Position numbers and translations under genes: made by a program | Origin: Schleiferia thermophila | GTDB lineage: Bacteria > Bacteroidota > Bacteroidia > Flavobacteriales > Schleiferiaceae | Direction: 5' to 3' | Assembly (NCBI RefSeq): GCF_003337435.1 | Contig: NZ_QPJS01000005.1 | Coordinates: forward strand, 1-64,000 | DNA length: 64,000 bases | The notes under the pieces: model-generated | Told to the model about the DNA's origin: nothing | Database searches by the model: none | What the model saw: only the letters and a program-made list of their open reading frames with translations | In this document: piece by piece, positions 1 through 9,753 of the stretch | Layout: each line of letters opens with the position of its first letter | Position numbering within the stretch: position 1 is the stretch's first letter

Positions 1-84
1 ATATTCCTGTTTAACACTTCTTTTGCCTTCTCGCCTCCCAATTCGCCTCTCCAAAGAACTACCCGCTTCTAAAAAAACGGGCTG

Positions 85-116
85 CAAAGGTAAAGATGTA
101 TAATTCAAACTGGCAA
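85..116 (-). promoter_or_regulatory. Putative Bacteroidota promoter reading off the left edge
   Basis: On the minus strand TACCTTTG (85-92) matches the Bacteroidota -7 consensus TAnnTTTG, and a TTG at 114-116 lies 21 bases upstream as a -33 element. Transcription would start near base 78 and run leftward out of the window, so the gene it serves is not visible. The rest of bases 1-217 holds no gene that I can support. Confidence 0.45.
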
Positions 117-217
117 TACTCCACAATACTATTTTTACAAAAAACTTTTTTATTTAGAAATCATTAATGACCAAGAAGAGAAATACCTTGGCAACCCGTT
201 GCAGAATATGAGGTTAT

Positions 218-2395
218 TTATTTGAACTTGAATATTTTGGCTATTGTTTTCCCCAGGTCATCCAATTTTTCAATTGAGTCAGTCATCGAAGGATTTTTCA
301 AATCCAGGTTTTCTGAATGCTCGGTAATATATTGGATTGGATACACCAGTATAAAGTTGTTTTGCATGAAATATTTATTGAGATAATGAGGCACCTTCAC
401 CATGTTGAGTTGGTAAGAAGGCTTGTGAGGGCGGCTCAATTGAATAATTATATTATCATCTATCCTTACATCCCTGGATAATATCAGAAAGTCATCCCAG
501 TCATCAAATACATTAAATTCGCAATTGATAGGTTGGCGCTCGTTGATACTTTTAATGATTTTGGAGGTGTTTTCGGTGGAATAAAATACAACTTTGGCTC
601 CTGAGTTTTTTGAAATGTTCCATATCTTATACATCCAAAATAAAAACCCTATTTCTTTTTCTGCTTTATCGGGCACTACGACCAAATGTCGTTTGATGGT
701 TGCTAATGGTTGTGCAGGTTTATAGATAAGTGTGGTGACGTTGTTTTTTGCCAGGATTCCTTCTGTCAGGTTTCCAAGGAAATTTTTGGACAGGCCTTTC
801 TGGGGATTTAGTCCGAGTATCAGTTCGGTTATTTTCTTTTCTTTTATCGTTCCCGTAATGGCATTAACAACATTTACGTCATATCGCAAAATGTCTTGCA
901 GCCTGACGTCAGCCCCGGATGCAGTAATTACCGCTTTTTCAAGAATTCTTTTTGCTGCTTTATCCGTAATCTCATCTCCATACTCTTCAACTACAGTGAG
1001 CCCATACAGACCCGATTTATTTTTGGGAGATTTAATTAAAAGTGCCAGCTGAACTAATTCTTCAACTTGTTTTTCCTGATGAGAGGCTATGAGTATACGC
1101 TCTTCTTCTTCTGTCTGTTCATCGCTTTCTTCATTGCTCATTTCTTTTAAAGCGAGTGCCTGCGCTCCTTTCTGTGCTGCAAATGAAGCGATAGTGCAAG
1201 TGACGAGAATCATCAAAATTGTACCGTTCAATACGCTGTCGTTTAAAAGCCGGACGGGCTCTATTACTTCACCAATTGCCTCGGCAGCTTTGATTTCTTC
1301 TACATTGAGAATGATATTGTACCCCACCAAAACAGCGGCAAGTGTGGCAGCTGCCTGAGCATTGGACAATCCAAAAATGACCAAGCGCTCGTCTTTTGAA
1401 AAACCAAAAATCTTTTGAGTCAGGAAAGCAGCTAGAAATTTTGAAGAAGTGGCAGCAACTATCATTACCGCTGCTACAAGTAGTGTTTCATACCCGTGAA
1501 AAAATACCCGGTAATCAATAAGCATCCCGACTCCAATAAGAAAAAAAGGAATAAAAAGTGCGTTTCCTACGAATTCGATTCTATTCATTAAAGGAGAGGT
1601 ATGAGGAATTAATTTGTTAAGGGCTAAACCCACTAAAAAGGCCCCTATAATTGCTTCAAGTCCTGCAACCTCTGCAGCAAATGCACCGAGGAACAACAGA
1701 GCCAGCACAAAAATGTATTGGGAAATACTGTCATCGAAGTTTTTAAAAAACCATCTGGCAAGAATAGGAAATCCAACTAGTACAACGGTGCCAAAAATTA
1801 TTACTGATATGATCAACCGATACCAAAAGCTTTCATCCACATTGCCGGTAGCCATACCAGCTATTACTGCCAACACCAAGAGAGCCATCGTGTCAGTAAT
1901 CACCGTACCTCCAACCGTAATGTTTACCGCTCTGTTTTTTGTAATTCCAAATTTGCTGATTAAAGGATAAGTAAGTAAAGTGTGCGAGGCATACATGCTG
2001 GCGAGCAACACAGAGGTCATTAATGAAAATTTCAATATGTATTGGCCCGAAAAAATCCCCAAAATCATTGGAATCGAAAAAGTAAGCAGTCCAAAAACAA
2101 GGCTTTTTCCACTGTTCTTTTTAAATTCTGCCAGATCTATTTCAAGACCCGCCAAAAACATTATGTACAACAAGCCGGCATTACCAAATAAAATAATGCT
2201 GCTATCACGATCCATAATGTAAAACCCATTAGGACCTATTAATGCACCTGCTATAATTAATCCTATTAAATGAGGAATTCTGATTTTGTTGAGTAGTAGC
2301 GGTGCAAATAATATAATGAATAAAATGAGAGAGAATATTAGAACGGGATTCTTCAGTGGAATGGAAAAATTTGTATCAAGTGCCAAAAATGTCAT
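218..2395 (-). CDS. CPA2-type cation:proton antiporter with cytoplasmic C-terminal domain
   Basis: A 725-residue integral membrane protein. About residues 15-410 form a dozen hydrophobic helices of the Na+/H+ exchanger fold, with the early helix around GALIGPNGF and the paired-helix segment typical of CPA2 (KefB/NhaS type) exchangers. It would exchange Na+ or K+ for protons across the inner membrane. After an acidic linker (EESDEQTEEEE, about 425-435) there are roughly 290 soluble residues resembling tandem universal-stress-protein-like domains rather than a TrkA-N/RCK domain, presumably regulatory. The ATG at 2395 gives a plausible short N-terminus before the first helix. It stands alone, divergent from yicC. 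The family is secure; ion specificity is not determinable here. Confidence 0.85.
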   Translation of the reverse strand: MTFLALDTNFSIPLKNPVLIFSLILFIILFAPLLLNKIRIPHLIGLIIAGALIGPNGFYIMDRDSSIILFGNAGLLYIMFLAGLEIDLAEFKKNSGKSLVFGLLTFSIPMILGIFSGQYILKFSLMTSVLLASMYASHTLLTYPLISKFGITKNRAVNITVGGTVITDTMALLVLAVIAGMATGNVDESFWYRLIISVIIFGTVVLVGFPILARWFFKNFDDSISQYIFVLALLFLGAFAAEVAGLEAIIGAFLVGLALNKLIPHTSPLMNRIEFVGNALFIPFFLIGVGMLIDYRVFFHGYETLLVAAVMIVAATSSKFLAAFLTQKIFGFSKDERLVIFGLSNAQAAATLAAVLVGYNIILNVEEIKAAEAIGEVIEPVRLLNDSVLNGTILMILVTCTIASFAAQKGAQALALKEMSNEESDEQTEEEERILIASHQEKQVEELVQLALLIKSPKNKSGLYGLTVVEEYGDEITDKAAKRILEKAVITASGADVRLQDILRYDVNVVNAITGTIKEKKITELILGLNPQKGLSKNFLGNLTEGILAKNNVTTLIYKPAQPLATIKRHLVVVPDKAEKEIGFLFWMYKIWNISKNSGAKVVFYSTENTSKIIKSINERQPINCEFNVFDDWDDFLILSRDVRIDDNIIIQLSRPHKPSYQLNMVKVPHYLNKYFMQNNFILVYPIQYITEHSENLDLKNPSMTDSIEKLDDLGKTIAKIFKFK

Positions 2396-2573
2396 AACCT
2401 TCTTTCAAAATTTTCAGTCGCAAGATATAGAAATATTCGAAATAGCACAGGTCCTGAGTAAATTAAATAGGTTTACACAAAATTTTATCTGCGAGGTCAA
2501 AAATTTATCTACCTGAATATCAACAAAAAGTAGGTCTACACTACATGCTCGTATCTGGCCCGATTGAAAACCA

Positions 2574-2581
2574 TACCTTTG
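2574..2581 (+). promoter_or_regulatory. -7 promoter element of yicC
   Basis: TACCTTTG, an exact TAnnTTTG match. The implied transcription start near 2588 lies 15 bases before the ATG at 2603. It also shows that the longer frame beginning with TTG at 2564 cannot be the translated start, because it lies upstream of the transcript. No good TTG -33 box is seen at the usual distance. Confidence 0.55.
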
Positions 2582-2602
2582 CCCTCTAAAAATTCAGCAA
2601 AC

Positions 2603-3472
2603 ATGCCCGTGTTTTCAATGACAGGCTTCGGCAAACACTCTTTTCAAGTAAAAAATAAGAACTATACTATTGAAATTAAAACCTTAAACAGCAAACAATT
2701 AGATCTCACTCTAAGGATACCTCCCGAATTCAGACCCCTTGAACCTACTATTCGAAAAATCATGTCCTCTGCTCTCGAAAGGGGTAAGGTAGATGTGGCA
2801 ATATATGCCGAAAACTGTTTTGATTATCTTCCATTTGACGAAAAAACATTGCTTAAATACGTTTCGTATTTTAAAAAACTTTCGGAAAGTCAAAGCATCC
2901 ACTCAGATCCGCTGCTTGCTGCACTGCGCATGCCCGATTTGTTTAGTTCGCCTATTTCCGAAGATTTCAGCACTGATGAAATTTTTCTGATTGAAAGTGA
3001 AATTTTTCAATGTGTATCATCTGTAATAACGCATCGCAAGGAAGAGGGTCAAAGTTTAAAAACTGAATTTCAAAGGGCTTTGGGAGAAATTAAAAAGCTC
3101 CTGAGTCAGATTGAACCTTATGAACAATCCCGTATTGCTCACGTGCGCAGTAAACTAATGAGCAATCTAAAATCTCTGGGCGATGAGTGTTCTTTCGACA
3201 CCAACCGTTTTGAGCAAGAACTCATCTATTATCTCGAGAAAATGGACTTCACTGAGGAAAAAGTCAGACTTGCGAGTCATTTGAATTACTTTGAAACGAC
3301 CATGGAAAATGAAGCTTCTTGCGGCCGCAAACTCAATTTTATTGCTCAGGAAATGGGAAGAGAAATTAATACTCTTGGTGCCAAGGCCAATCACGCTGAA
3401 ATCCAAAAAATAGTAGTTCAGATGAAAGATGAGCTTGAGAAAATCAAAGAGCAAGTTTTGAATGTATTGTAA
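2603..3472 (+). CDS. yicC: YicC/YloC family endoribonuclease
   Basis: The 289-residue product begins MPVFSMTGFG, the hallmark N-terminus of YicC proteins, and ends with the conserved DUF1732 region (MGREINTLGAKAN, about 255-270). The family acts as an RNase on structured or regulatory RNA (E. coli YicC, B. subtilis YloC) and very often sits just upstream of gmk, as here. The start is the ATG at 2603: it aligns with the family N-terminus and lies just downstream of a -7 element. It is the first gene of a yicC-gmk-nadD operon, with 18 bases to gmk. Confidence 0.92.
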   Translation: MPVFSMTGFGKHSFQVKNKNYTIEIKTLNSKQLDLTLRIPPEFRPLEPTIRKIMSSALERGKVDVAIYAENCFDYLPFDEKTLLKYVSYFKKLSESQSIHSDPLLAALRMPDLFSSPISEDFSTDEIFLIESEIFQCVSSVITHRKEEGQSLKTEFQRALGEIKKLLSQIEPYEQSRIAHVRSKLMSNLKSLGDECSFDTNRFEQELIYYLEKMDFTEEKVRLASHLNYFETTMENEASCGRKLNFIAQEMGREINTLGAKANHAEIQKIVVQMKDELEKIKEQVLNVL

Positions 3473-3490
3473 AACCAAGAAACCAAAACC

Positions 3491-4063
3491 TTGAAAAAGC
3501 TTCTCATATTTTCTGCCCCATCGGGAGCTGGGAAAACCACGATTGTACGACATTTACTCAATAAATATCCGGATCACCTGGAATTTTCGATCTCTGCAAC
3601 CAGCAGACAGCCCAGAGCTCAGGAAGTAGATGGCAGAGATTATTACTTTCTATCCAAAGAAGCATTTCTTGAAAAAGTCAAAAATGACGAATTTGCTGAG
3701 TGGGAGGAGGTATATACCCAGACATATTACGGAACATTAAAAAGTGAAATTGAAAGGATTTTTAAAAAAAATAAATCAGTGATATTTGACATTGACGTGA
3801 TCGGTGGGCTAAATTTGAAATCAAAATTTGGCAACAATGCATTGGCAGTTTTCATAGAGCCGCCTTCAATTGAAGAGTTGAAAAAAAGATTGATGGAAAG
3901 AAATACCGAAACGCCGGAAAAGCTAAAGCAAAGAATTGAAAAGGCGTCTAGAGAGTTGAAATACAAAAGTTATTTTGATGCGATAATTGTAAATGAAAAT
4001 CTCGATGCTGCTTTACGCTTGGCAGAAAAATTAACAGAAGAATTTCTTGAAATCAGAAAATGA
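3491..4063 (+). CDS. gmk: Guanylate kinase
   Basis: Converts GMP and ATP to GDP and ADP. The 190-residue product has the P-loop SAPSGAGKTT near residue 8, the GMP-binding stretch SRQPRAQEVDGRDYYF (about 38-54) and the lid region; its length is normal for bacterial Gmk. The start codon is TTG at 3491; the protein then reads MKKLLIFSAPSG, the usual Gmk N-terminus, and no in-frame ATG could replace it. The 3' end overlaps nadD by four bases (ATGA), indicating translational coupling. Confidence 0.95.
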   Translation: MKKLLIFSAPSGAGKTTIVRHLLNKYPDHLEFSISATSRQPRAQEVDGRDYYFLSKEAFLEKVKNDEFAEWEEVYTQTYYGTLKSEIERIFKKNKSVIFDIDVIGGLNLKSKFGNNALAVFIEPPSIEELKKRLMERNTETPEKLKQRIEKASRELKYKSYFDAIIVNENLDAALRLAEKLTEEFLEIRK

Positions 4064-4635
4064 AAAAAATTGGATTGTACTTCGGTACTTTTAACCCAAT
4101 TCATATCGGGCATCTGATTATTGCTCAATACTTTTACAATGAAACCGATCTGTATGAAGTTTGGCTGATTTTAAGCCCCAGAAGCCCTTTTAAAATAAAA
4201 GAAACAATCGCTGACGACCGCCAAAGGCTTTACATGGCTCAACTAGCTTTGGATGGAATAAGCGGAATAAAAGTATCCGACATTGAATTCACGCTTCCCA
4301 AGCCATCATATTCGGCCACTACTTTAAAAGCTCTTAAAGACAGATATCCCGAAACGGAATTTGTATTGCTTATGGGTGCTGATAATGTAAAAAGTATTAA
4401 AAAATGGCATTTGTATGAAGAAGTAATCAGTAAACATCAAATTTACATATACCCAAGGCCCTACATACGGTTAGATGCAGATGAGGCTGAACTAGGCGTA
4501 TTCTTCGAAAAAGCACCTTTAATCGACATTTCTTCAACCTATATCAGGGATTGTCTTAAAAAAAAGAAAGACATCAGGTTTTTACTTCATCACAAAGTGT
4601 GGAATTACATTGATTCTACCGGGCTATACCGATGA
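4060..4635 (+). CDS. nadD: Nicotinate-nucleotide adenylyltransferase
   Basis: Adenylylates nicotinate mononucleotide to deamido-NAD in NAD synthesis. The 191-residue product carries GTFNPIHIGHL (residues 9-19), the (H/T)xGH nucleotidyltransferase motif, and the C-terminal ISSTYIRDCL that matches the conserved ISST-x-IR signature. Its start overlaps the gmk stop codon by four bases. It is the last gene of the operon; nupC ends 17 bases beyond on the other strand. Confidence 0.93.
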   Translation: MKKIGLYFGTFNPIHIGHLIIAQYFYNETDLYEVWLILSPRSPFKIKETIADDRQRLYMAQLALDGISGIKVSDIEFTLPKPSYSATTLKALKDRYPETEFVLLMGADNVKSIKKWHLYEEVISKHQIYIYPRPYIRLDADEAELGVFFEKAPLIDISSTYIRDCLKKKKDIRFLLHHKVWNYIDSTGLYR

Positions 4636-4652
4636 TTTGATGAATACGAATT

Positions 4653-6167
4653 TTATATCAGCACACCTACAATAATAGCGGTGAACATAGAGGCCATATT
4701 GCCACCAATGAGTGCATATATTCCGAGTCTGCTCAGATCACTTTTCCTGTTTGGAGCCAATGAGCCGATGCCGCCAATTTGAATGCCGATGCTTGCAAAA
4801 TTCGCGAAACCACACAGAATGTATGTAGCAATGATGATGGACTTTGGATCGACAAATCCGCCAGACTGAATGATTTGACTCATCGAAACATAAGCAACAA
4901 ATTCGTTCAAAATGGATTTTTCGCCCAATAGCTGTCCAACCAGCACGATGTCTGTGCCATTTACTCCCATAAGCCAGGTCAGGGGAGCCAAAATGTACCC
5001 AAGAATAAATTGCAAGGATAAGCCTTGATATTGCCCTTTGGTAAGTGTTTTAATCGCCTCATTGATACCGGCCAATTCCCCAACTGCATTCATCAAAATG
5101 TAGTTCATAAGGGCTATTAAAGAAATAAATACCAACAGCATCGCTGCCACATTTACAGCCAGCTTCAAACCATCTGTAGTTCCGTTTGCAATGGCTTCGA
5201 GAGCGTTGGAGCCAATTTTGTTCTGCTCTATGTGCATTTCTTCTGAGAATTTTTCTGTTTCAGGTAATAAGAGCTTCGATGCGACAATTGCCCCTGGAGC
5301 AGCCATTACGGAAGCTGTGATGAGATGTTTTGCAAAAAAAACCTGCATTTCCGGGTCATTTCCTCCCAAAAATCCAATATATGCTGCAAGTACTCCTCCT
5401 GCTATGGTAGCCATTCCTCCTGTCATTACACAAAGCAATTCCGAACGCGTCATTTTGCTCAGATAGGGTTTGACCAGAAGTGGTGACTCGGTTTGACCAA
5501 GAAAAATATTTCCTGCGGCAGATAAGCTCTCAGCTCCACTGAGCCTAAGAGTGTATTTCATAAACCAGGCGAAGGCATACACAACTTTTTGAAGAATACC
5601 ATAGTAAAAAAGCAAACTGGTCAAAGCTGAAAAGAATATCACTGTAGGCAGCACCTGAAATGCAAATATGAACCCAAATGATTCGGTATTTTCGATGATG
5701 CTCCCAAATAGAAACCGTGCCCCGTTTTGGGTAAAAGAGAGCAACAACACAAACTTTTGACTGATGAAGTTTACAACATTTTGAACCCATACTAACTTAA
5801 GCACTGAAATGGCAATCAGAATTTGAATTGCCAGGCCTTTGCCAATCAACCACCAATTGATTTGTTTCCGGTCTTTTGAAATCAAAGCGCCAATTATCAA
5901 AAGGACCGTAAGCCCAAGTATACCTCTCAGTAGCGATTGAAGTGAAAAGCTTCCGGTATTGAATGTTCGTATGGCCGACGACAGATTGTTATTCTCTGAA
6001 ACAACAGGCCGTTCTGCTGGAATATTTTCTGACATATTGATCAGCAAACCCTCAGTATGGCCATCTAAAGAGTCCAACTGCACCTCAGCAGACTGAGCAA
6101 AGCAGTAAGCAAAATGGAGTAAAAAAAACAGGATTACGGTCAGGAGTAGTCTTGTCTTTGTATTCAT
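4653..6167 (-). CDS. NupC/CNT family nucleoside transporter
   Basis: A 504-residue concentrative nucleoside transporter. After an N-terminal signal-like segment (1-25) and a polar linker of about 50 residues, the conserved core starts at about residue 85. It shows the CNT features: GQTESPLLVKPYL, a gate region with FIGFLGGND-like sequence, and FANFASIGIQIGGIGSLAP near 435-455, which fits the Na+- and nucleoside-binding C-terminal domain. It would couple Na+ or H+ entry to nucleoside uptake. The N-terminal extension is longer than in E. coli NupC, as is usual in Bacteroidota. It is the last gene after the etfBA/bifunctional nuclease run, 37 bases downstream of its neighbour. Confidence 0.9.
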   Translation of the reverse strand: MNTKTRLLLTVILFFLLHFAYCFAQSAEVQLDSLDGHTEGLLINMSENIPAERPVVSENNNLSSAIRTFNTGSFSLQSLLRGILGLTVLLIIGALISKDRKQINWWLIGKGLAIQILIAISVLKLVWVQNVVNFISQKFVLLLSFTQNGARFLFGSIIENTESFGFIFAFQVLPTVIFFSALTSLLFYYGILQKVVYAFAWFMKYTLRLSGAESLSAAGNIFLGQTESPLLVKPYLSKMTRSELLCVMTGGMATIAGGVLAAYIGFLGGNDPEMQVFFAKHLITASVMAAPGAIVASKLLLPETEKFSEEMHIEQNKIGSNALEAIANGTTDGLKLAVNVAAMLLVFISLIALMNYILMNAVGELAGINEAIKTLTKGQYQGLSLQFILGYILAPLTWLMGVNGTDIVLVGQLLGEKSILNEFVAYVSMSQIIQSGGFVDPKSIIIATYILCGFANFASIGIQIGGIGSLAPNRKSDLSRLGIYALIGGNMASMFTAIIVGVLI

Positions 6168-6204
6168 TATTTTGTTCAGAGATTAAACAGGCAATATTAA
6201 CTAG

Positions 6205-6813
6205 TTAATAATTATTTTTTTGTTCCCGCCTGTTCATCTCATCTCGTATACGCGCTGCTAATTCATAGTCTTCTGTTTCTACGGCTTTTTGTAGCATTTT
6301 TTTCAGTTGTTCTGTGGTTTTATTGGTCAAAGATGTCTTTTTCTCAGGTTCATTGGTTGAAGTTTTGTCAGTATGAATTGGTCTATTGGATTGCTCGGGG
6401 TTTTCCAAAACTACACCTGCCTTTTCAAGAATTTCCTCGGTTGTGTAAATCGGGCAATTGAATCTGATAGCAAGGGCAACTGCATCTGAAGGTCTTGAAT
6501 CGATCAAAACTTCCTGATCACCTTGATGGCAAACGATATATGCATAAAAAATCCCCTCTTCAAGTTTATGGATGACTACTTCTGTAATTTCTATTCCAAA
6601 TGTCTCAGCGAATGATTTGAACAAATCATGGGTGAGGGGTCGGGGCACGGCCATTTCATACTCCACGGCCATTGCAATGCTCTGTGCCTCAAATCCTCCG
6701 ATGATAATAGGAAGGCGTCTATTTTGAACATCTTCGCCCAATACGAGCGCATAGGCACCGGATTGAGTCTGACTATACGACAGACCTTTCAGATAAAGTT
6801 GCACCTTTGTCAT
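6205..6813 (-). CDS. Bifunctional nuclease family protein (DUF151) with C-terminal UVR motif
   Basis: The 202-residue product has a DUF151 bifunctional nuclease domain at residues 1-135 (LPIIIGGFEAQSIA and DSRPSDAVALAIR are the signature segments). A Thr/Lys-rich linker follows, then a UvrB/UvrC-type coiled-coil motif at about 165-198 (LAARIRDEMNRRE). This two-domain form is common in Bacteroidota. The enzymatic role is not settled; relatives have DNase/RNase activity in vitro. It lies 21 bases after etfA. A TAATTTTG at 6819-6826 would place a transcription start almost on the ATG, which could be chance. Confidence 0.85.
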   Translation of the reverse strand: MTKVQLYLKGLSYSQTQSGAYALVLGEDVQNRRLPIIIGGFEAQSIAMAVEYEMAVPRPLTHDLFKSFAETFGIEITEVVIHKLEEGIFYAYIVCHQGDQEVLIDSRPSDAVALAIRFNCPIYTTEEILEKAGVVLENPEQSNRPIHTDKTSTNEPEKKTSLTNKTTEQLKKMLQKAVETEDYELAARIRDEMNRREQKNNY

Positions 6814-6834
6814 GGGTGCAAAATTACGTCAACA

Positions 6835-7797
6835 TTATTGGGCTTTAAATTTTCTTATTGCCTCTGTCAATGCAGGTACTACTTTAAAAGCATCGCCCAC
6901 GACTCCATAATCTGCAGCTTTAAAAAACGGTGCTTCCGGATCGCTGTTGATGACGACGATGGTCTTTGAACCACTGACTCCGGCTAAATGCTGTATGGCA
7001 CCTGAAATACCTATGGCGATGTACAGCTGAGGATTAATGGTAATACCCGTCTGGCCTACGTGTTCGCTGTGAGGTCTCCAGTGCATATCGCTCACAGGTT
7101 TTGAACACGCTGTACTTGCACCTAATGCTTCTGCAAGTTCTTCAATCATCCCCCAGTTATCAGGAGATTTTAATCCTCTTCCAGCAGATACCACAATTTC
7201 AGCCTCAGGCAGTGGTACTTTTCCTTTTACTTTATCAATTTCAACAATTTGTATTTCAATGTTTGTTTCCGGGGTGTGGACAATTTCTTCTACTTCTCCC
7301 TGGCCTGTTGATTCGGAAACGCCAAGGGCATTTGGTAAAATGGAAAGAATATTTACTTCAGACTGACTTTCATAGTATACAAAACCCTTATTCGAAAATG
7401 CACTTCTCTTTACGGTCAGAGGGGTGACTTCTTGAGGGTCACTTACCACGTTGGTTATCAATGCTGCATTGATTTTTACGGCAAGTAGGGGTGCCACCAT
7501 CTTTCCTGTAAATGTTCCTGACAATACCAAGGCTTTAGCCTGAATTTGTTCTGCCACATGAGCAATGGCCTCTACATATTTATAATTGTGAAAATGCTGG
7601 AAATGCTCCCCTTTTACAGAAAATGTTTTTTTTATTCCGTATTTGCCCAGTACTGATGCGTCATCAGAGGCATTTAGAACAATTGCGTAGGCATCTGTCC
7701 CCAGTCTGCTTGCAAGTCTTGCGCCGTATGAGGCGGCTTCGTAGGAAGCTTTTTTCAATTTTCCTTCCCAGGTTTCTACATACACTAGTACACTCAT
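6835..7797 (-). CDS. etfA: Electron transfer flavoprotein, alpha subunit
   Basis: The FAD-binding subunit that passes electrons from acyl-CoA dehydrogenases to the quinone pool through ETF dehydrogenase. The 320-residue product has an N-terminal adenine-nucleotide-alpha-hydrolase-like fold and the C-terminal FAD domain: VSAGRG near residue 205, GQTG around 248-252, ISGAIQH near 265-272, and [12 protein letters not shown] around 281-292, all signature ETF-alpha segments. It follows etfB by 19 bases. Confidence 0.95.
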   Translation of the reverse strand: MSVLVYVETWEGKLKKASYEAASYGARLASRLGTDAYAIVLNASDDASVLGKYGIKKTFSVKGEHFQHFHNYKYVEAIAHVAEQIQAKALVLSGTFTGKMVAPLLAVKINAALITNVVSDPQEVTPLTVKRSAFSNKGFVYYESQSEVNILSILPNALGVSESTGQGEVEEIVHTPETNIEIQIVEIDKVKGKVPLPEAEIVVSAGRGLKSPDNWGMIEELAEALGASTACSKPVSDMHWRPHSEHVGQTGITINPQLYIAIGISGAIQHLAGVSGSKTIVVINSDPEAPFFKAADYGVVGDAFKVVPALTEAIRKFKAQ

Positions 7798-7816
7798 GAC
7801 AAAAATTTTTTTAAAT

Positions 7817-8563
7817 TTAAATTACTTTGGCTTCTTCATGAAGCAGGCGGACCAACTCTTCGATATTATCTGGATCGACCAGTTTTACAGATGCTTTTGA
7901 GGCTGGTTTTTCGAATAAAACAGCTTTGGTTTTACGCTCGCTTTCAACTGGTGCAACCACTTTGAGAGGTTTGGTTCTTGCCTGCATTATGCCTCTCATA
8001 TTTGGTATTCTAAGGTCGCTTTCTTCTACAAGTCCTTTCTGACCGGCAATTACGGCAGGTAGAGATATAATACTTTTTTCCTTTCCCCCATCGATTTCTC
8101 TAATTACAGTGGCTTTTCCGCCATCTACTTCCAACCCCACACACGCATTTACAAACGGTACTCCCAACATGGCAGCAACCATTCCCGGGACTTGAGAGCC
8201 GTTGTAGTCAATCGATTCTCTTCCACCGATGATCAGGTCATATCCTCCCTCTTTTGCCTGAGCGGCTATCTGTGATGCGACAAACCAGGCATCAGTTGGC
8301 TCAGCATCTATTCGTATAGCATCATTTGCTCCTATGGCCAGTGCTTTTCGGAGCGTGGGTTCGGTTTCAGATGTACCGACATTAATTACCGTGATATGGG
8401 CACCTTGCTTTTCCTGCAACCAAATGGCCCTGGTAAGGCCAAATTCGTCGTAGGGATTTATTATAAAGGTAATTCCGGATTTATCAAACTCCGTATTGTT
8501 GTTGGTAAAATTTATTTTAGAGGTTGTATCGGGCACATGACTAATGCAGACAAGTACTTTCAT
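7817..8563 (-). CDS. etfB: Electron transfer flavoprotein, beta subunit
   Basis: The 248-residue partner of EtfA. It begins MKVLVCISHVPDT and contains NPYDEFGLTRA (about 37-47) and the signature region GRESIDYNGSQVPGMVA (about 117-133), which fits AMP/FAD-interacting ETF-beta. It leads the etfB-etfA pair. Upstream, TACCTTCG on the minus strand at about 8592-8599 is one base off the -7 consensus and is the best promoter candidate. Confidence 0.95.
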   Translation of the reverse strand: MKVLVCISHVPDTTSKINFTNNNTEFDKSGITFIINPYDEFGLTRAIWLQEKQGAHITVINVGTSETEPTLRKALAIGANDAIRIDAEPTDAWFVASQIAAQAKEGGYDLIIGGRESIDYNGSQVPGMVAAMLGVPFVNACVGLEVDGGKATVIREIDGGKEKSIISLPAVIAGQKGLVEESDLRIPNMRGIMQARTKPLKVVAPVESERKTKAVLFEKPASKASVKLVDPDNIEELVRLLHEEAKVI

Positions 8564-8631
8564 TATTGCTTATTTTTGATGTCAAGTTGGTTGCGAAGGT
8601 AATGTTGATGTTTAAAAAATTAAAATTTATA

Positions 8632-8660
8632 TGCATGCATAACATTTTATTTAGCATGCA
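8632..8660 (-). terminator. Probable rho-independent terminator after the DUF4340 gene
   Basis: Read on the minus strand, TGCATGC and GCATGCA form a 7-bp stem around a 15-base AT-rich loop, followed by a TATAAATTTTAATTTTTT tract. It lies immediately after the stop of the DUF4340 gene (8664), separating it from etfB. Each arm is itself palindromic, so a cruciform or binding-site reading is also possible. Confidence 0.45.
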
Positions 8661-8663
8661 GGT

Positions 8664-9683
8664 TCAACTTTTTTTCAAATCGTTGAAGGTTCTGAGCACG
8701 GGTGCTAAACCATAGTATTGAACGAGTACAAAACGCTCTTTTCCAGTTTGGTCAGTGATATATGCATGCAGTCTGTCAGGATCATACTTACCTAAGTTGG
8801 TATAAAATTCCTCTGATTCTTCACTTGCTTTGATGTGATAGGTTGTGAGTTTTCTCCAATATCCATTGGATTTCCAGACGGTGATTTCAAAGGCAGGTAC
8901 TGACGCTTTTAATGAATCCTGCCTATTGTAGATAGGGTCCTGAGGCAGAATAACTCCTTCGTATTCTACAACCCTAAAACCACCCAGGTAAACAGCACTT
9001 TTGATTGTATCAGCTACAGCCGTCTTTCCGGTTCGATCCGTGAGAAGGAAACCGTCTTCCTTGACAACCAATTCAAAAGATTCCTGAGGTTGATCGTAGT
9101 TAACGTATTTTACTTTTGAGATTTCCAGGTTGTCAAACCCCCAAATAATTTTTTTAATCCAAAGTGCTTCGTTTGCAAAAAAGCGTGTAGATAAGAACCC
9201 ATTAAATCCAGGTATAAACATGGCATACGGATTTTTTCCATTTTTGAGCATCATATAGGTGCCCATTTCATCCATTGTTTCAGTGCCCACGTAAAAATGT
9301 CTAATTAATTTATTTCCAGCATATACTTTAACTTCTTTGCCTGCGCTAGCCATACGTTTCAGCACATTGTCTCGTGCGGATTCCGGAACGAAATTTTTGA
9401 GGCGTACCCTGTACAGGGTTTCGAGCAATGTTTCAATAGCATCTTTTCTGGTTAGTTCTCCGGAACCCGTTCGCCACACATTTCCATCGCGTACCAAGGT
9501 GACTGATTGGGGTGTTTTGTCACTGATTATAATCCTGGTTATTGAGGCTGTATCTTCTATGTGAATGGTGTAATCTTTTTTAAGTCTTTCCAAATCATCT
9601 TTTTTATTGAAGAGGTTCCACACAATCCAAAGTAACATCAAGAGCGCTACGGCAACCCCCACAAACTTTGCCATTCCTTTCAT
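8664..9683 (-). CDS. DUF4340 domain-containing membrane-anchored protein
   Basis: The 339-residue product has one N-terminal transmembrane helix (about 6-24). The remainder is predicted extracytoplasmic and resembles DUF4340: repeats beginning IHIEDTASITRIIISD near residue 41 and a tail with VKYVNY and YRKLTTYHIK-type strands. DUF4340 proteins often accompany gliding or ABC-type export genes, but no such partner is next to it here. It appears monocistronic between a lipoprotein gene and etfB, with a hairpin terminator just after its stop. Function unknown. Confidence 0.7.
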   Translation of the reverse strand: MKGMAKFVGVAVALLMLLWIVWNLFNKKDDLERLKKDYTIHIEDTASITRIIISDKTPQSVTLVRDGNVWRTGSGELTRKDAIETLLETLYRVRLKNFVPESARDNVLKRMASAGKEVKVYAGNKLIRHFYVGTETMDEMGTYMMLKNGKNPYAMFIPGFNGFLSTRFFANEALWIKKIIWGFDNLEISKVKYVNYDQPQESFELVVKEDGFLLTDRTGKTAVADTIKSAVYLGGFRVVEYEGVILPQDPIYNRQDSLKASVPAFEITVWKSNGYWRKLTTYHIKASEESEEFYTNLGKYDPDRLHAYITDQTGKERFVLVQYYGLAPVLRTFNDLKKS

Positions 9684-9753
9684 TGCCTTGTAATTAAGGT
9701 GCTAAAGTACTGTGTTCTCGATAGCATTTCCTTTCAAAAAAATGTTAAGGAAA